DNA of 59,274 nucleotides from Candidatus Methylaffinis lahnbergensis (GTDB lineage: Bacteria > Pseudomonadota > Alphaproteobacteria > Rhizobiales > Beijerinckiaceae). The notes under the pieces were generated by a model. That model did no database searches, had not been told where the DNA came from, and saw only the letters and a list, made by a program, of their open reading frames with translations. Where the stretch lies: positions 1-59,274 of the forward strand of contig PEFW01000013.1 of the NCBI GenBank assembly GCA_002890675.1. Direction: 5' to 3'. The translations under genes and the position numbers were made by a program. Positions 36,779 to 46,700 of the stretch are shown here, piece after piece (position 1 is the first letter of the stretch; each line of letters starts with the position of its first letter).

Positions 36779-37498
36779 GTGAGCGCGCAAACTATCGCGG
36801 CGACGTCCCGGCAATGCCCACTCCCCCGCGAGCCGGACCCGGACTGTTCGTTTTGCCCGCGCCTCGCAACATTTCGCGATTCCCTTAGGGCAGCGCAGCC
36901 AGAATGGCACAACGCGCCGGTTCCGGATTTCGGAGCACTTGACGCGCGTCTGCTGGTGGTTGGCCTCGCGCCTGGCCTGCGCGGCGCCAACCGCACGGGG
37001 CGGCCCTTTACCGGCGATTTCGCCGGCGTCCTTCTCTATGAGATGCTGATCGAATTCGGCTTTGCCGCGGGCGCTTACGGAGCGTCTATGGACGACGGCC
37101 TGCGGCTTGTCTCGTGCGCGATCACCAATGCCGTGCGCTGCGTGCCGCCGCAAAACAAGCCGATGCCGTCGGAAATTGAGAGCTGCCGTCCCTTTCTCGC
37201 TGCGACGATCGCGTCCTTGCCGGATCTGTGCGCGATCGTCGCTCTCGGCCGGATCGCCCATGAGTCCGTTGTTCGTGCCTTCGGTCTGAAGCCGGCCGCG
37301 TTTCCCTTCGCGCATGGCGCCGAACATCTCTTGGTCGCCACGGTATCCGGCGATGCGCCGGTAAACAGCTCTGGGGCAGGCCTACGGACGATCCCGCTCT
37401 TCGACAGCTTTCATTGCTCTCGCTACAACACCAATACCGGCGTGCTGACGCAAGACATGTTCCGAGCCGTTTTCAGCAAGGTCCGCGAAAGACTCTGA
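36779..37498 (+). CDS. udgB: Type-5 uracil-DNA glycosylase (UdgB)
   Basis: A 239-residue DNA repair enzyme of the UDG superfamily, family 5. Evidence: four cysteines suited to an iron-sulfur cluster (CPLPREPDPDCSFCPRL plus later C residues near RCVPP and SCRPF), the active-site motif LLVVGLAPGLRGANRTGRPF, and the second motif DSFHCSRYNTNTG. Family 5 enzymes remove uracil and some deaminated purines and lack the polar aspartate or asparagine of other UDGs in motif A, in keeping with GLAPGLRGA here. The start is GTG. It lies close behind the NYN gene. Confidence 0.9.
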   Translation: MSAQTIAATSRQCPLPREPDPDCSFCPRLATFRDSLRAAQPEWHNAPVPDFGALDARLLVVGLAPGLRGANRTGRPFTGDFAGVLLYEMLIEFGFAAGAYGASMDDGLRLVSCAITNAVRCVPPQNKPMPSEIESCRPFLAATIASLPDLCAIVALGRIAHESVVRAFGLKPAAFPFAHGAEHLLVATVSGDAPVNSSGAGLRTIPLFDSFHCSRYNTNTGVLTQDMFRAVFSKVRERL

Positions 37499-37655
37499 GG
37501 TTTATATCTCGACGAAGCGAATGGGCCGAGACATCGCCAAGCGGCTGCGATTTGTAAAGGCAGCCCTTGAGCACGAACTCCGAACCTGAAGGGAGCAGCA
37601 AGAAACGGAATCTTGCCGCCGGTCGTGGCGATCGATTTTCCTGAACGGCGCCGCA

Positions 37656-38039
37656 GTCGGCAGGTGCGACGCGCGATCGCCGCCGTCGCCTGGCCAAAAT
37701 TTCGGCGGCCTTCGTGCTTGCGCATGGATGTCTATGTCTCGCGTTCGTTCTTGTTGACGAGGCCCCTCCGTGCCGGCACGCGAAATTCCGGTCGAGCTGG
37801 TGACCGAACCCGCGCCGCCAGAGAACCGATCGGCGGCGCAGGAAGAAGCGGCTATCGGGTTTGTCCTCGACGAATCGAGCGGCGAAGCCGATCTCGACGC
37901 CGAAAGCGTGGCCCTCGTCAATCGCGCCGCTCCCTTCCCGCCGCCGCCCGGTGCGCAAGATTCCTTTGCGATCGAAGTTGCCTTCGGCATGGGGACAAAC
38001 GGCTACAAACGTATGCAAACGCATCGATCGTCAAACTAA
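37656..38039 (+). pseudogene. TonB-like energy transducer, degraded
   Basis: Pieces of a TonB protein can be read in two frames. In one frame a basic start and signal-anchor appear (RRRRLAKISAAFVLAHG, CLCLAFVLVDEAPP). One base later the frame changes to VPAREIPVELVTEPAPPEN. The proline-rich spacer is almost absent, and the C-terminal segment follows directly (SSGEADLDAESVALVNRAAP, FPPPPGAQDSFAIEVAFGM), which is the core of the TonB C-terminal domain. So the gene has a frameshift near 37769 and a large internal deletion. No siderophore receptor is nearby. Confidence 0.7.
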
Positions 38040-38175
38040 CATCAAGTCTCGCCAGTGGCGTAATTCGGCCACTCTCCAGTTCAAAACCGGCCACCTCATC
38101 GATTGGATAGACCGCAAGTAGGACTCGCATAAGTCAGGCGCTTCCCGTACTTTAGAGCAGAGAGGGGGTGGCGCG

Positions 38176-38496
38176 ATGGCAAAAACCTCAGAACCGGTTC
38201 TTGGATTAGCCGTTATGCAGGTGCTCTCCACCCAGCCAAAAGGTGAGGCAACGGTGCGAACACTTATCAAAAATGTCCCCGACTATGTGAACTTTACCGC
38301 GGAAGACCAACAGCAATCTGGGCCACGGCCAAACGAACAAATGTGGGAACAGCGGGTGCGGAACCTAAAATCTCATGACACGACACCAGGAAATGTCATT
38401 GGCGAGGGCTTCGTTGAACATGTTGGAAGAGGACGATATCGGCTAGCCGCAGCTGGATGGTCTCACCTCAGGCACAAGAGGCTTGTTCAAGAATAG
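38176..38496 (+). CDS. Small winged-helix-like protein (Mrr N-terminal-like)
   Basis: A 106-residue protein with an SD-like GAGAGGGGGTGG before the ATG. The order of segments (VLGLAVMQVLSTQPKGEATV, TLIKNVPDYVNFT, PRPNEQMWEQRVRNLKSH, IGEGFVEHVGRGRYRLAAAG) is that of a winged helix similar to the N-terminal domain of Mrr-type restriction proteins and other small DNA-binding proteins. No nuclease domain follows. It ends 10 bases inside the convergent methyltransferase gene. A role in reading methylated DNA is an inference from this pairing only. Confidence 0.65.
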   Translation: MAKTSEPVLGLAVMQVLSTQPKGEATVRTLIKNVPDYVNFTAEDQQQSGPRPNEQMWEQRVRNLKSHDTTPGNVIGEGFVEHVGRGRYRLAAAGWSHLRHKRLVQE

Positions 38497-39077
38497 CGCG
38501 CTTTATAGCCTGGCTTGAACCATCGCAGCTCGGTTCCGGGTGAGTCCTTATCCCAAACAAACCACGCATATGCTGTGGTACCGGAACCTTTAGCCTCAGC
38601 TCCAGCAGGGTAGAATGTGATGCGCTCGCTGAAGACCCAAACGCGGCTAGGTGGGTTGCGTGCAAAGATCGTGTTGGCGCGATTTGTGCCTTCAAGGAAA
38701 GCAAGGCGCAAAAGTAGCGCAAACTTTCGATCGGCCTTTTCCAGACCGGCCACAACGAAGCCTTCCGCGCTGTTGTAAGGGGGGTTGGTCACGATGTTGG
38801 AAGCGCGACGTTCAGTATCGAGGAAATCGACGCCAGGCTCCCCAAAGCCCCTCTGATATAGATCGGAGCTTTCAACGCGATTGCCGTTCATCGCTAGGGC
38901 GCGGGACATAGCGCCGTTGCCACAGGCACATTCCCAAATTTCTCCTACAAACTTTTCATTATCTGCAAGGGCGCAGGTTGCCCAGCGCGGCGTTGGAAAA
39001 AAATCGGGCCCATCGAGGTCGGCAAATCGCTTCATGGTCGGCTTAAAGCCGCCGGACAAATGATAGGTCGCATCCAT
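38487..39077 (-). CDS. Phage-type DNA (adenine) methyltransferase
   Basis: A 196-residue protein with the SAM-binding motif IWECACGNGAMSRALAMNG and the catalytic NPPY motif NIVTNPPYNSAEGF. The spacing (about 50 residues) and order fit a class I amino-methyltransferase of the kind often found in prophages. DFFPTPRWATCAL near the start is also typical for these phage enzymes. The target sequence is not predictable. It stands next to a winged-helix gene and a TonB remnant, with no restriction endonuclease gene in view, so it may be an orphan or part of a prophage relic. Confidence 0.8.
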   Translation of the reverse strand: MDATYHLSGGFKPTMKRFADLDGPDFFPTPRWATCALADNEKFVGEIWECACGNGAMSRALAMNGNRVESSDLYQRGFGEPGVDFLDTERRASNIVTNPPYNSAEGFVVAGLEKADRKFALLLRLAFLEGTNRANTIFARNPPSRVWVFSERITFYPAGAEAKGSGTTAYAWFVWDKDSPGTELRWFKPGYKARYS

Positions 39078-39400
39078 TGATTCGCTACTCCAAGAGAAAA
39101 GTATAGCAGAATCAGATGGTTAATAAATAGTTAAGGGGGTGAGTCAAAACGCCCCATCCCCTGTTGATCAGTCCTGACGCCCGCCTTGGAACACCGTGAA
39201 TGGACGCATGTGAGGCGCGATCGCCCAGTCTGCTGCGGCGGCGTCGATCAGCTCGCCAATCGTCCAAATATGATCCGTCAATCTGAGCAACACAAGCTTT
39301 ACTTTTCGTAAACCTTACTAGATCTTTGCGGTTTACATGAGACTTGCGAAATGAGAGTCCTTCCGGAGCTGGCCTCGCCAGCCTCCCAAAGGAGCCTGTC
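39078..39400. other. Intergenic region upstream of the L,D-transpeptidase gene
   Basis: No conserved frame was found in these 323 bases between divergent genes. The first part is AT-rich (ttaataaatagttaaggggg, 39119-39138). I saw no clear promoter pair and no stem-loop that I would name. Confidence 0.4.
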
Positions 39401-39997
39401 ATGCGGGCAATCCTAGGTGCTTGCGCTTTGTGCTGCGGCATTTTCTCCATGCCGGAAGCCGATGCATCCGTGCTGATCAATATCGATCTCAGCTCGCAGA
39501 CCATGCATGTGAGCTCGGACATGGGCAGCTATGACTGGCGGATTTCCACCGCACGTTCAGGCTACCGGACGCCGCGCGGGACTTACCGGCCCTATCAGTT
39601 GCAGCGCACGCATTTCTCGCACAAATATCACATGTCGCCGATGCCCTATTCCATCTTTTTCGCTGGCGGCTATGCGATCCATGGCACTTATGAGACGGCA
39701 TCGCTCGGCCGTCCCGTCTCGCACGGGTGCATTCGGCTCGCGCCGGGCAATGCCGCGCTGCTTTTCCACATAGTGCAAGCCGAGGGTGCGCGGATCACCA
39801 TCTCCGGGGCGCCGCCACGCATGAGCTATTATGCCAGGCTCCATAGGCGTGGCACCGGCACGGCCTACGCCTTGTGGCGCCTGAGACCTCACAATGCTCT
39901 CGCCTACTCGCCCGCGAGGCGTGCGCCAGCCACGGTCCGGACCTGGCAGGTCAATCCCGTTGTCAGGTCGTTGCCGCAATGGCCAACGTGGCCGTGA
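39401..39997 (+). CDS. L,D-transpeptidase (YkuD domain)
   Basis: A periplasmic enzyme that can form 3-3 crosslinks in peptidoglycan or attach proteins to it. Start ATG 39401 has AAAGGAG upstream. The 198-residue protein begins with a signal peptide (MRAILGACALCCGIFSMPEA) and then the YkuD domain with DLSSQTMHVSSDMGSYDW, the Tyr-Arg-Thr-Pro-x-Gly motif (GYRTPRGTY), YAIHGTYE and the catalytic SHGCIRLAPGNAALL, whose Cys is the nucleophile and His part of the active site. The proline- and arginine-rich tail is not part of the domain. It is convergent with kynU. Confidence 0.93.
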   Translation: MRAILGACALCCGIFSMPEADASVLINIDLSSQTMHVSSDMGSYDWRISTARSGYRTPRGTYRPYQLQRTHFSHKYHMSPMPYSIFFAGGYAIHGTYETASLGRPVSHGCIRLAPGNAALLFHIVQAEGARITISGAPPRMSYYARLHRRGTGTAYALWRLRPHNALAYSPARRAPATVRTWQVNPVVRSLPQWPTWP

Positions 39998-40073
39998 GCC
40001 TCAAGATCCAGCGGCATCCGTTTCCATCAAATCGGATCCGTAGCTAAGGCGAAAAGCCGGCATGCGGATTGGC

Positions 40074-41282
40074 TCAGAGGTTCTGCAGCGCGTGGGCCAC
40101 GCGCCAAGCGGCTTCCAGGAGTTCCTGCGAGGAGTTTAGTATGTCCGGGCAGAGCCGCAGCAGATCTTCCCGCGCGTCCGCGACAACCTCTTCTTCGAGC
40201 AGCCGCGCAGCCACGGCCACGGCCTTCGGTGTGCTGATCACAATGAAGGCCCCGTGCGGCTCCCCCGCCCCGAGCGTGGTGATCCCCTGTTCGCCTAGCC
40301 GGTCGATCAAGATCGCCTGCTGCATCAGCGAGTAGGCCCGTAGCCGCTCGACACCCATCGCTAGGGTGAACTCGAGACCGGAACGCGCCTGATAAAACGG
40401 CAGTACGGCGGGTGTCGACTCGAGCCAACCATTCGCCCCCCGAGCGAAACTAGGGCGCTCCGGTCGCTCGAAGGCGAATGGCTCGGATGCGGCAAACCAT
40501 CCGGTATCGAGAGTCCTCGGAGGCCCTTCGAGATGCCGGGGGTGAACGTAGAGCCAAGCTGCCCCTGGGCCACCTCGCACGTACTTGTAGCCTCCCCCGA
40601 TCGCAAAATCGATGTTCATGCTCTGGACATCGACAGGCAGGGCGCCTGCGGCGTGATAGAGGTCTACCAATACCCGTATGCCATGCGCCTTGGCCGTGGC
40701 GACGATCGCATCGATCTCCGTCAAGAGCTGACCCGTATCAAAAAACACCATTGATATAACGAGCAGATCGGCCCCAGCACGCAGCGCTCTGGCGAAGTCA
40801 TCCGCTTGGTACCGTCGATCCGCGTGCGGTTTCACCCAGTCGATGCGGATTCGCCCGCGAGCGCTGTATGCTTTGAGGATAAGATCGATAGAGCTAAACT
40901 CGTTTCGCGTCGCAATGACACGGAGCTGCTCGTCATGGCAGTTCAATACTGCCCGCAACCCTTGCCCCGCACTGGCTTTGGGAACGATGCAATGCGGACC
41001 CTGGGCATGGATGAGCGTCGCCACCCGCGAGCGAAACATGGCCATTTCGGTTAGCCATTCCGTCCAGGCTCTGTCGATCTCCGCATACCAAAACGCCAGC
41101 CCCTCTTGAACGTCCTCAGCCATACGGTCGAGGGGACGGCCAAGGGAATGGTTGGCAAGATAGATACGCCCGCCTGCCTCTTGCAAGACCCGCGAGAACA
41201 GTGGATCGATATGGCGGCGCAACGCCTCCTCTTGCAGCGTTCCGGGCCCTAACGCCGCGACGGCCGCCTTGATATCGCTCAT
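40074..41282 (-). CDS. kynU: Kynureninase (PLP-dependent)
   Basis: Kynureninase cleaves kynurenine to anthranilate and alanine. The 402-residue protein has the fold-type I PLP enzyme features: [14 protein letters not shown] near the start, the loop [16 protein letters not shown] with the PLP-binding aspartate, and the Schiff-base lysine in [18 protein letters not shown]. The ending is regular. Its ATG overlaps the stop of the upstream tryptophan dioxygenase gene (4 bases), so both enzymes are coupled. A gene for kynurenine formamidase is not visible in the window; it may lie elsewhere, or a non-specific hydrolase may do the step. Confidence 0.88.
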   Translation of the reverse strand: MSDIKAAVAALGPGTLQEEALRRHIDPLFSRVLQEAGGRIYLANHSLGRPLDRMAEDVQEGLAFWYAEIDRAWTEWLTEMAMFRSRVATLIHAQGPHCIVPKASAGQGLRAVLNCHDEQLRVIATRNEFSSIDLILKAYSARGRIRIDWVKPHADRRYQADDFARALRAGADLLVISMVFFDTGQLLTEIDAIVATAKAHGIRVLVDLYHAAGALPVDVQSMNIDFAIGGGYKYVRGGPGAAWLYVHPRHLEGPPRTLDTGWFAASEPFAFERPERPSFARGANGWLESTPAVLPFYQARSGLEFTLAMGVERLRAYSLMQQAILIDRLGEQGITTLGAGEPHGAFIVISTPKAVAVAARLLEEEVVADAREDLLRLCPDILNSSQELLEAAWRVAHALQNL

Positions 41283-42139
41283 CGCAGACGCCCGATTTCG
41301 GTGCGTACCTCAAGAAGTTCTGGAAAAAAGCTCAGGTCCACAACCTTCTTGAGAAACGCCACGCCCGAGGATCCCCCCGTGCCTGGCTTGTAGCCGATGA
41401 TGCGCTCGACGGTCTTCATGTGGCGGAAGCGCCAGAGCTGGAAGTGCTCATCAATGTCGACGAGCTTTTCGCATAGGGCGTAGGCTGGCCAATAGGTCTC
41501 GGGTGCGGCATAGATCCGTTGAAACACTGGGATCAGGCCAGAATTTCGTTGATAGGGCACTGTCCAATCGCGCTCGACGCAGGCTTGCGGTATGGCATGG
41601 CCGCGTCTGGCTAAGTGCCGCAAAAATTCATCATAAAGGCTCGGGCTCTCCAGGATGACACGGAGTTCACGCTGGGCCTCCTCGTCATGCGCGAAAAGGT
41701 CCAGCATCTCGCCTTGCTTATTGCCGAGGATGAACTCGATGGCGCGGTATTGGCGGGACTGAAGGCCCGAAGCTGGTCCTAGCACATGCCGGAATTGGGC
41801 ATATTCACTCGGGGTCAGTGTCTCAAGGACTCCCCATTGCTCGAACAACTGTCTCTGCACGGCCTTGACTCGCGCGAGAATCTTCTCACAAGAATCGAGG
41901 TCGTCCGCGTGTATGCGATCGCGCGCGGCACGCAGCTCGTAAAGGCTCAGTTTGAACCACAGCTCTCCGACCTGGTGTTGGATGATGAAGAGCATCTCGT
42001 CATGGTGGGGTGGGTTAGTGAGTGGGTGCTGCGCGCTTAGGAGGCGATCGAGACAAAGGTAATCGGCATAGTTTAACCGCCCCTCTAAGTCGCGATGCAC
42101 TCCGGACTCGAGCGGACGCTGATGTTGTGCGGTAGCCAT
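41279..42139 (-). CDS. kynA: Tryptophan 2,3-dioxygenase
   Basis: A heme enzyme that opens the indole ring of tryptophan to N-formylkynurenine. About 286 residues from ATG 42139, which has AAGGA upstream. The key segments are present: [37 protein letters not shown] (with the distal histidine region), [19 protein letters not shown] and the heme-ligand region [20 protein letters not shown] longer frame to 42208 is not needed. With kynU it forms a two-gene catabolic unit that yields anthranilate. A decayed integrase lies just upstream, which suggests that the unit came with a mobile element. Confidence 0.93.
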   Translation of the reverse strand: MATAQHQRPLESGVHRDLEGRLNYADYLCLDRLLSAQHPLTNPPHHDEMLFIIQHQVGELWFKLSLYELRAARDRIHADDLDSCEKILARVKAVQRQLFEQWGVLETLTPSEYAQFRHVLGPASGLQSRQYRAIEFILGNKQGEMLDLFAHDEEAQRELRVILESPSLYDEFLRHLARRGHAIPQACVERDWTVPYQRNSGLIPVFQRIYAAPETYWPAYALCEKLVDIDEHFQLWRFRHMKTVERIIGYKPGTGGSSGVAFLKKVVDLSFFPELLEVRTEIGRLR

Positions 42140-42273
42140 CTCAAATCCTTCACCTGTTGTGGCCGTACTGAGGTATTGAGCGAACCCGCTGTGCGGGAAC
42201 AGCAGCAAGGATCCTGAGCTAGTGCCTCAGTGGATGTGATCGTCAGATCCGCCCTCTCGGGACAGGAGCCCCA

Positions 42274-42420
42274 GATGGCTACGACAAGCCCTCTTCGCCA
42301 GTGGATGATTGAGGACATACGATCCGCAACCTCTCGTGGGCGACGCAGTTATCCTACATCTACGCGGTCGCAAAGTTCAGCCGTCATTTCAACCCGTCCC
42401 CGGAAGGCTCGATGATTGTA
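42274..42420 (+). mobile_element. Remnant of a tyrosine-recombinase-type integrase (N-terminal end)
   Basis: The plus strand starts MATTSPLRQWMIEDIRSATS and, in another frame, continues LSYIYAVAKFSRHFNPSPE. This is the N-terminal core-binding region of integrases often found beside IS91-like elements (…SPLRQRMIEDM…LSPATQRSYI-AVAKFSRHFGRSPE). Two or more indels separate the frames and the catalytic part is absent, so only a relic remains. It fills part of the 455-base gap between the tryptophan dioxygenase gene and the reductase at 42595. No other gene is supported there. Confidence 0.65.
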
Positions 42421-42594
42421 TCCATGAGACAGCTCCCTTCAAGCTCCGAAAAGGAAGGACGATGCGCTGGGCTCGAAATCTCAGATGGGAGGGAAGCGGA
42501 CGATTGTCCACGATGTTCCAGGCTACGCGGAAAAGGCCACGCTGTAACCGAGACCCGCCGATTCTGACCTGTTCCTATCGCAAAGGAGATGATC

Positions 42595-43652
42595 ATGGAA
42601 TGGATGATCTACGGCGCCAACGGCTACACGGGAGAATTGATCGCGCGCGAGGCGAAAAGACAGGGCACGACCCCAATTCTCGCCGGCCGAAGCGCGGCGA
42701 AGATCGCCGCATTGGCCCGTGAGCTAAAACTCCCGTCGAAGGCTTTTCGCCTCGAAGCGCCGTCCGACGGCGTGGAGGTGCTGCGTGGCGTCCGCCTCGT
42801 GTTGAATTGCGCGGGGCCTTTCTCGAAGACCGCCGATGCCATGATGCGGGCGTGTATCGCCGCCAAGGCCCATTATCTGGATATAACAGGAGAAATCGAC
42901 GTTCTCGACGGCGCGCATCGCTTTGACGCCGACGCCAAAGCGGCTGGCGTGGTCCTGTGCCCGGGCGCCGGCTTCGACGTGGTGCCGACCGACTGCATAG
43001 CCCTGATGCTCAAAAAAGCGTTACCTGAAGCGACTGAACTGGCGCTCGGAATCGAGTCATCCGGCCGGCAGATGTCGGCGGGCACCGCCAAGACACTCGT
43101 CGAAGCATTGGGCAAAAGCGGCAAAATTCGCCGCGCCGGCCGGATTGTCGATTGTGGCCGGGGATTGCGCCGCATCGATTTTGGCCGCGGCGCAGAGTTG
43201 GCGATGCCCATTCCATGGGGCGATGTCGCCTCGGCTTATTACACTACGGGTATTCCAGACATCACCGTCTTCACGCCAATTTCGCCGGTGTCGGCTTCTA
43301 TCGCGCGATTGACCGCCCCCTTTGGACCCGTCCTCCAATCATCTCGGCTGCAAAGTTGGCTCGTCAAGAAGATCGAGAAAGATGTGAGAGGGCCGGGCGT
43401 TTCGACACGCAATGCGAGTCCGAGCTGGGTGTGGGGCGAAGCAAAGGATGCCCACGGGCGGAGCCACGTGATCCGCATCGTCACGTTGAACGGCTATTCC
43501 CTAACCGTTTTCAGCTCCTTGGCCCTCGCCCGACACGTGATATCCAATGATTGTCCCCCGGTTGCTGGACGCCAGCGGGACTCACCGGCGAGAACTTCAT
43601 TTTGAGTTTGCCCGGCACATCGAAACTCGACTTGCCGCACCAAATTGCGTAA
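42595..43652 (+). CDS. Saccharopine dehydrogenase-like/trans-acting enoyl reductase family protein, apparent C-terminal frameshift
   Basis: A Rossmann-fold NAD(P)-binding protein: MEWMIYGANGYTGELIAREA, ILAGRSAAKI, VLNCAGPFSKTADAMMRACI, HYLDITGEIDVL and VLCPGAGFDVVPTDCIA. These match the saccharopine-dehydrogenase-like family with unknown or lipid-related reductase roles. AAGGAG precedes ATG 42595. After HVISNDCPP the current frame ends wrongly (VAGRQRDSPARTSF, stop near 43603), while the next frame gives GCWTPAGLTGENFILSLPG and stops at 43650-43652, as family members do. The shift sits at a run of five C (43554-43560). The true gene is about 352 residues. It may work with the GH94-like enzyme downstream, but this is unproven. 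Confidence 0.78.
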
Positions 43653-43704
43653 AGATTGCGTAAATGGATAGTCCAGCGGAGCTGGACTCTAATAGGGAGA
43701 GGGG

Positions 43705-46700
43705 ATGGTGGCCTCTGGAAAGCGAGGTTGGAAGACTCCGCGCGATTCCGATCTCGGCCTCTATAGGATCGAGAACCGCGCGGGCTTGTCAATTAGCGTT
43801 CTCCCGAACGGCTGCATCTTCGCGATCGAACATCGGCGCGAAGACGGGACGACGATGATCAACCAACTGCTCGGTTCTCCCATCGATGGAGGCATCGCCC
43901 GGCTTCATCTGCGCATTGGCGGCGCGCCGCCCATCTCCGTCGAGGCCGCCGGGTCTGGCGCCAAAGGCCGGTTCGGCGCTGCCGCCGACAGTTTTATTTG
44001 GGAAGGCGAGACGAGCGGCCTCCGCCACCGCGTAACGCTCTCGCTGCATCCGCGGGACGCCGCTTGGCTTTGGCGCCTGGAAGCGACGAATATTGGCGAA
44101 GCCACCCGGACCATCGATGCTATTCTCATTCAAGACATTGGCCTCGGAGACCGTGGCTTTCTGATGAACAGCGAGGCCTACGCCTCGCAATACATCGACC
44201 ACCACATCGCCCGCCACGAGCGTTACGGGCCGATCGTCATGAGCCGCCAGAACTTGACGCAGGGCGGGCGGAATCCGTGGGTGGTCCATGGATGCCTCGA
44301 CGGCACGAGCGGCTTTGCGACGGACGGGATGCAGCTATTCGGCCCGGCCTATCGCGATCGCGATGCGTTCGACTTCGCGTTCGGCACGAGCCTGCCAAGC
44401 AAGCGCGTCCAGCACGAGCTTGCGTGTGTCCCGATCCAATCCGCTCCCCTCACGCTCCCCCCCGGCGCGCGCGCGGCTTGGCGTTTCTTCGGCCTCTACG
44501 ATTCCGATCACGCCGAGGCATCGAGCGACCGCGATCTCGCACGAATCGATGCGGTGGCGTGGTGCGATCAAAGCCCGACCGACATCATTCTGGCGGCGCC
44601 GGTCCGGACTCTGGTGCAGAATGCTCTGCCCGCCGTGGCCGACCCAATCGAATCAGACGACCTCGCGCGACGCTACCCGGAGCGACAACACGAGGAGCGG
44701 CTGAACGGAGACCTCCTCTCCTTCTTCACACCCGATCCGCCGCACAACCGCCATGTCGTGCTCAGGGACAAGGAGCGGCTCGTCACGCGCCGCCACGGCA
44801 CCCTGCTGCGGTCGGGCCAATCGATGCTGCCCGATGATGCAACTCTTTGCGCCACCTGCTGGATGCACGGCGTGTTCGCCGCCCAGCTGACGATCGGCAA
44901 CACATCGTTTCACAAACTGTTTTCCATCTCGCGCGATCCTTACAACATCACACGCGCCAGTGGTCTGCGCATTCTGATCGACGCGGGCGACGGCTGGCGG
45001 CTGCTCACCGTTCCGTCGGCGTTCGAGATCGGCCTCTCCGACTGCCGCTGGATCTATCGTTTCGGCACGCGCACAGTCGCCGTCCGCGCCATCGCATCTG
45101 GCGAGGACCAGGCGATGCAATGGCGGGTCACCGTCGAGGGCGAGCCATGTAAGTTCCTCGTCTTCGGACATGTGGTGTTGGGCGAGCGCGAGCTCGATTG
45201 CGCCGGTCTTATCGAGGTTGAGCCCAACTCCAAGCGCTTTTCATTCCGGCCAGACCCAAACTGGCTTTGGGGCCAGCACTACCCCAACGCGGTTTATCAT
45301 CTTGTCACCAGCACACCCGGCGCGGTTGAAGCGATTGGCGGCGACGAGTTGCTCTACGGCGATGGGCAGCCTCGGTATGGGGCCTATTTGGTGCTGCGCA
45401 CGCGGCCGGTGCGCGAACTCTGTTTCGCGGTCGTTGGTTCGATGACCGACGCCGAGGCTGCGGAACGGCTTGCCGTGAAATATCAGCATGGCGTCGAAGA
45501 CGCGAGCCTGCTTCTGCCCGCGCGGCGGTTCTGGGGACAAGTCACCCGCAACCTCCGCGTCAAGGGTGGTGGCACCGAGGGCTCCGCTCTCGACACGCTG
45601 TTCCCATGGCTCGCGCACAACGCAATGATTCATCTGACGGTGCCGCATGGGCTCGAACAATATACCGGCGCCGCCTGGGGAACGCGCGACGTCTGCCAGG
45701 GACCGGTCGAGTTCCTCTTGGCGCTGGAACATGACGACCCTGTCAAGGAGATCCTGCGCATCGTCTTCGCGCAACAATACGAGGCGCAGGGCGATTGGCC
45801 GCAATGGTTCATGCTTGAGCCCTATTCGATCATCCAGGATAAGGTCAGCCACGGGGACGTGATCGTCTGGCCGCTCAAAGCGCTCAACGACTATATCGAG
45901 GCGACGAACGACTTAGGCTTCCTCGACGAGAAGGTCGCATGGCGGCGCGAGGACACTTTCGAACTGACGCCGCACAAGGATAGCGTCGCCGTCCATGTCG
46001 AAAAATTGCTTGCGACCGTGCGCGAGCGCTTCATCCCCGGCACCCACCTCATCCGATATGGCCACGGCGACTGGAACGATTCGCTCCAGCCCGTCGACCC
46101 CAAGATGCACGACTGGATGGTTAGCAGCTGGACGGTCGCGCTTCTGTTCCAACAGCTCAACCGCTACGCCGAAGTGCTGCGCCGGGCCGGTCGAGCGAGC
46201 GAGGCCGAAGCGCCGAGCCAACTTGCAAGCGAGATGCGCCTCGATTTCAACCGCTATCTCCTGCGCGATGGCACGGTCGCGGGCTATGGCCTGTTCGAGC
46301 CGGACGGGGGCTCCCTTGAGCTTTTGCTGCATCCGAGCGACACGCGCACGGGCCTCAAATACTCGCTGTTGCCGATGACCCAGAGCATTATTGGCGGACT
46401 GTTTGCGCCAGAACAGGCGGCGCACCATGTACGGCTCATCCGCGAGCATCTGCTTTTTCCCGACGGCGCCCGGTTGATCGACCGGCCGACCGCCTATCGC
46501 GGCGGCCCGCAAATCATGTTCCAGCGCGCCGAATCGTCGTCTTTCTTCGGCCGCGAAATCGGCCTTATGTATGTTCATTCGCATCTTCGCTACGCCGAGG
46601 CGATGGCGGTCCTTGGCGAAGCCGAAGCGCTTTGGGAAGCGCTCCAACTTGCAAACCCGATCGCCGTGTCGGACCGCCTCGCGCAGGCCCTGCCCCGGCA

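Noticed and set aside
37473..38024. Minus-strand open frames over the TonB remnant
   Set aside because: Translations are Arg-rich antisense sequences; the plus strand gives the recognisable TonB pieces.
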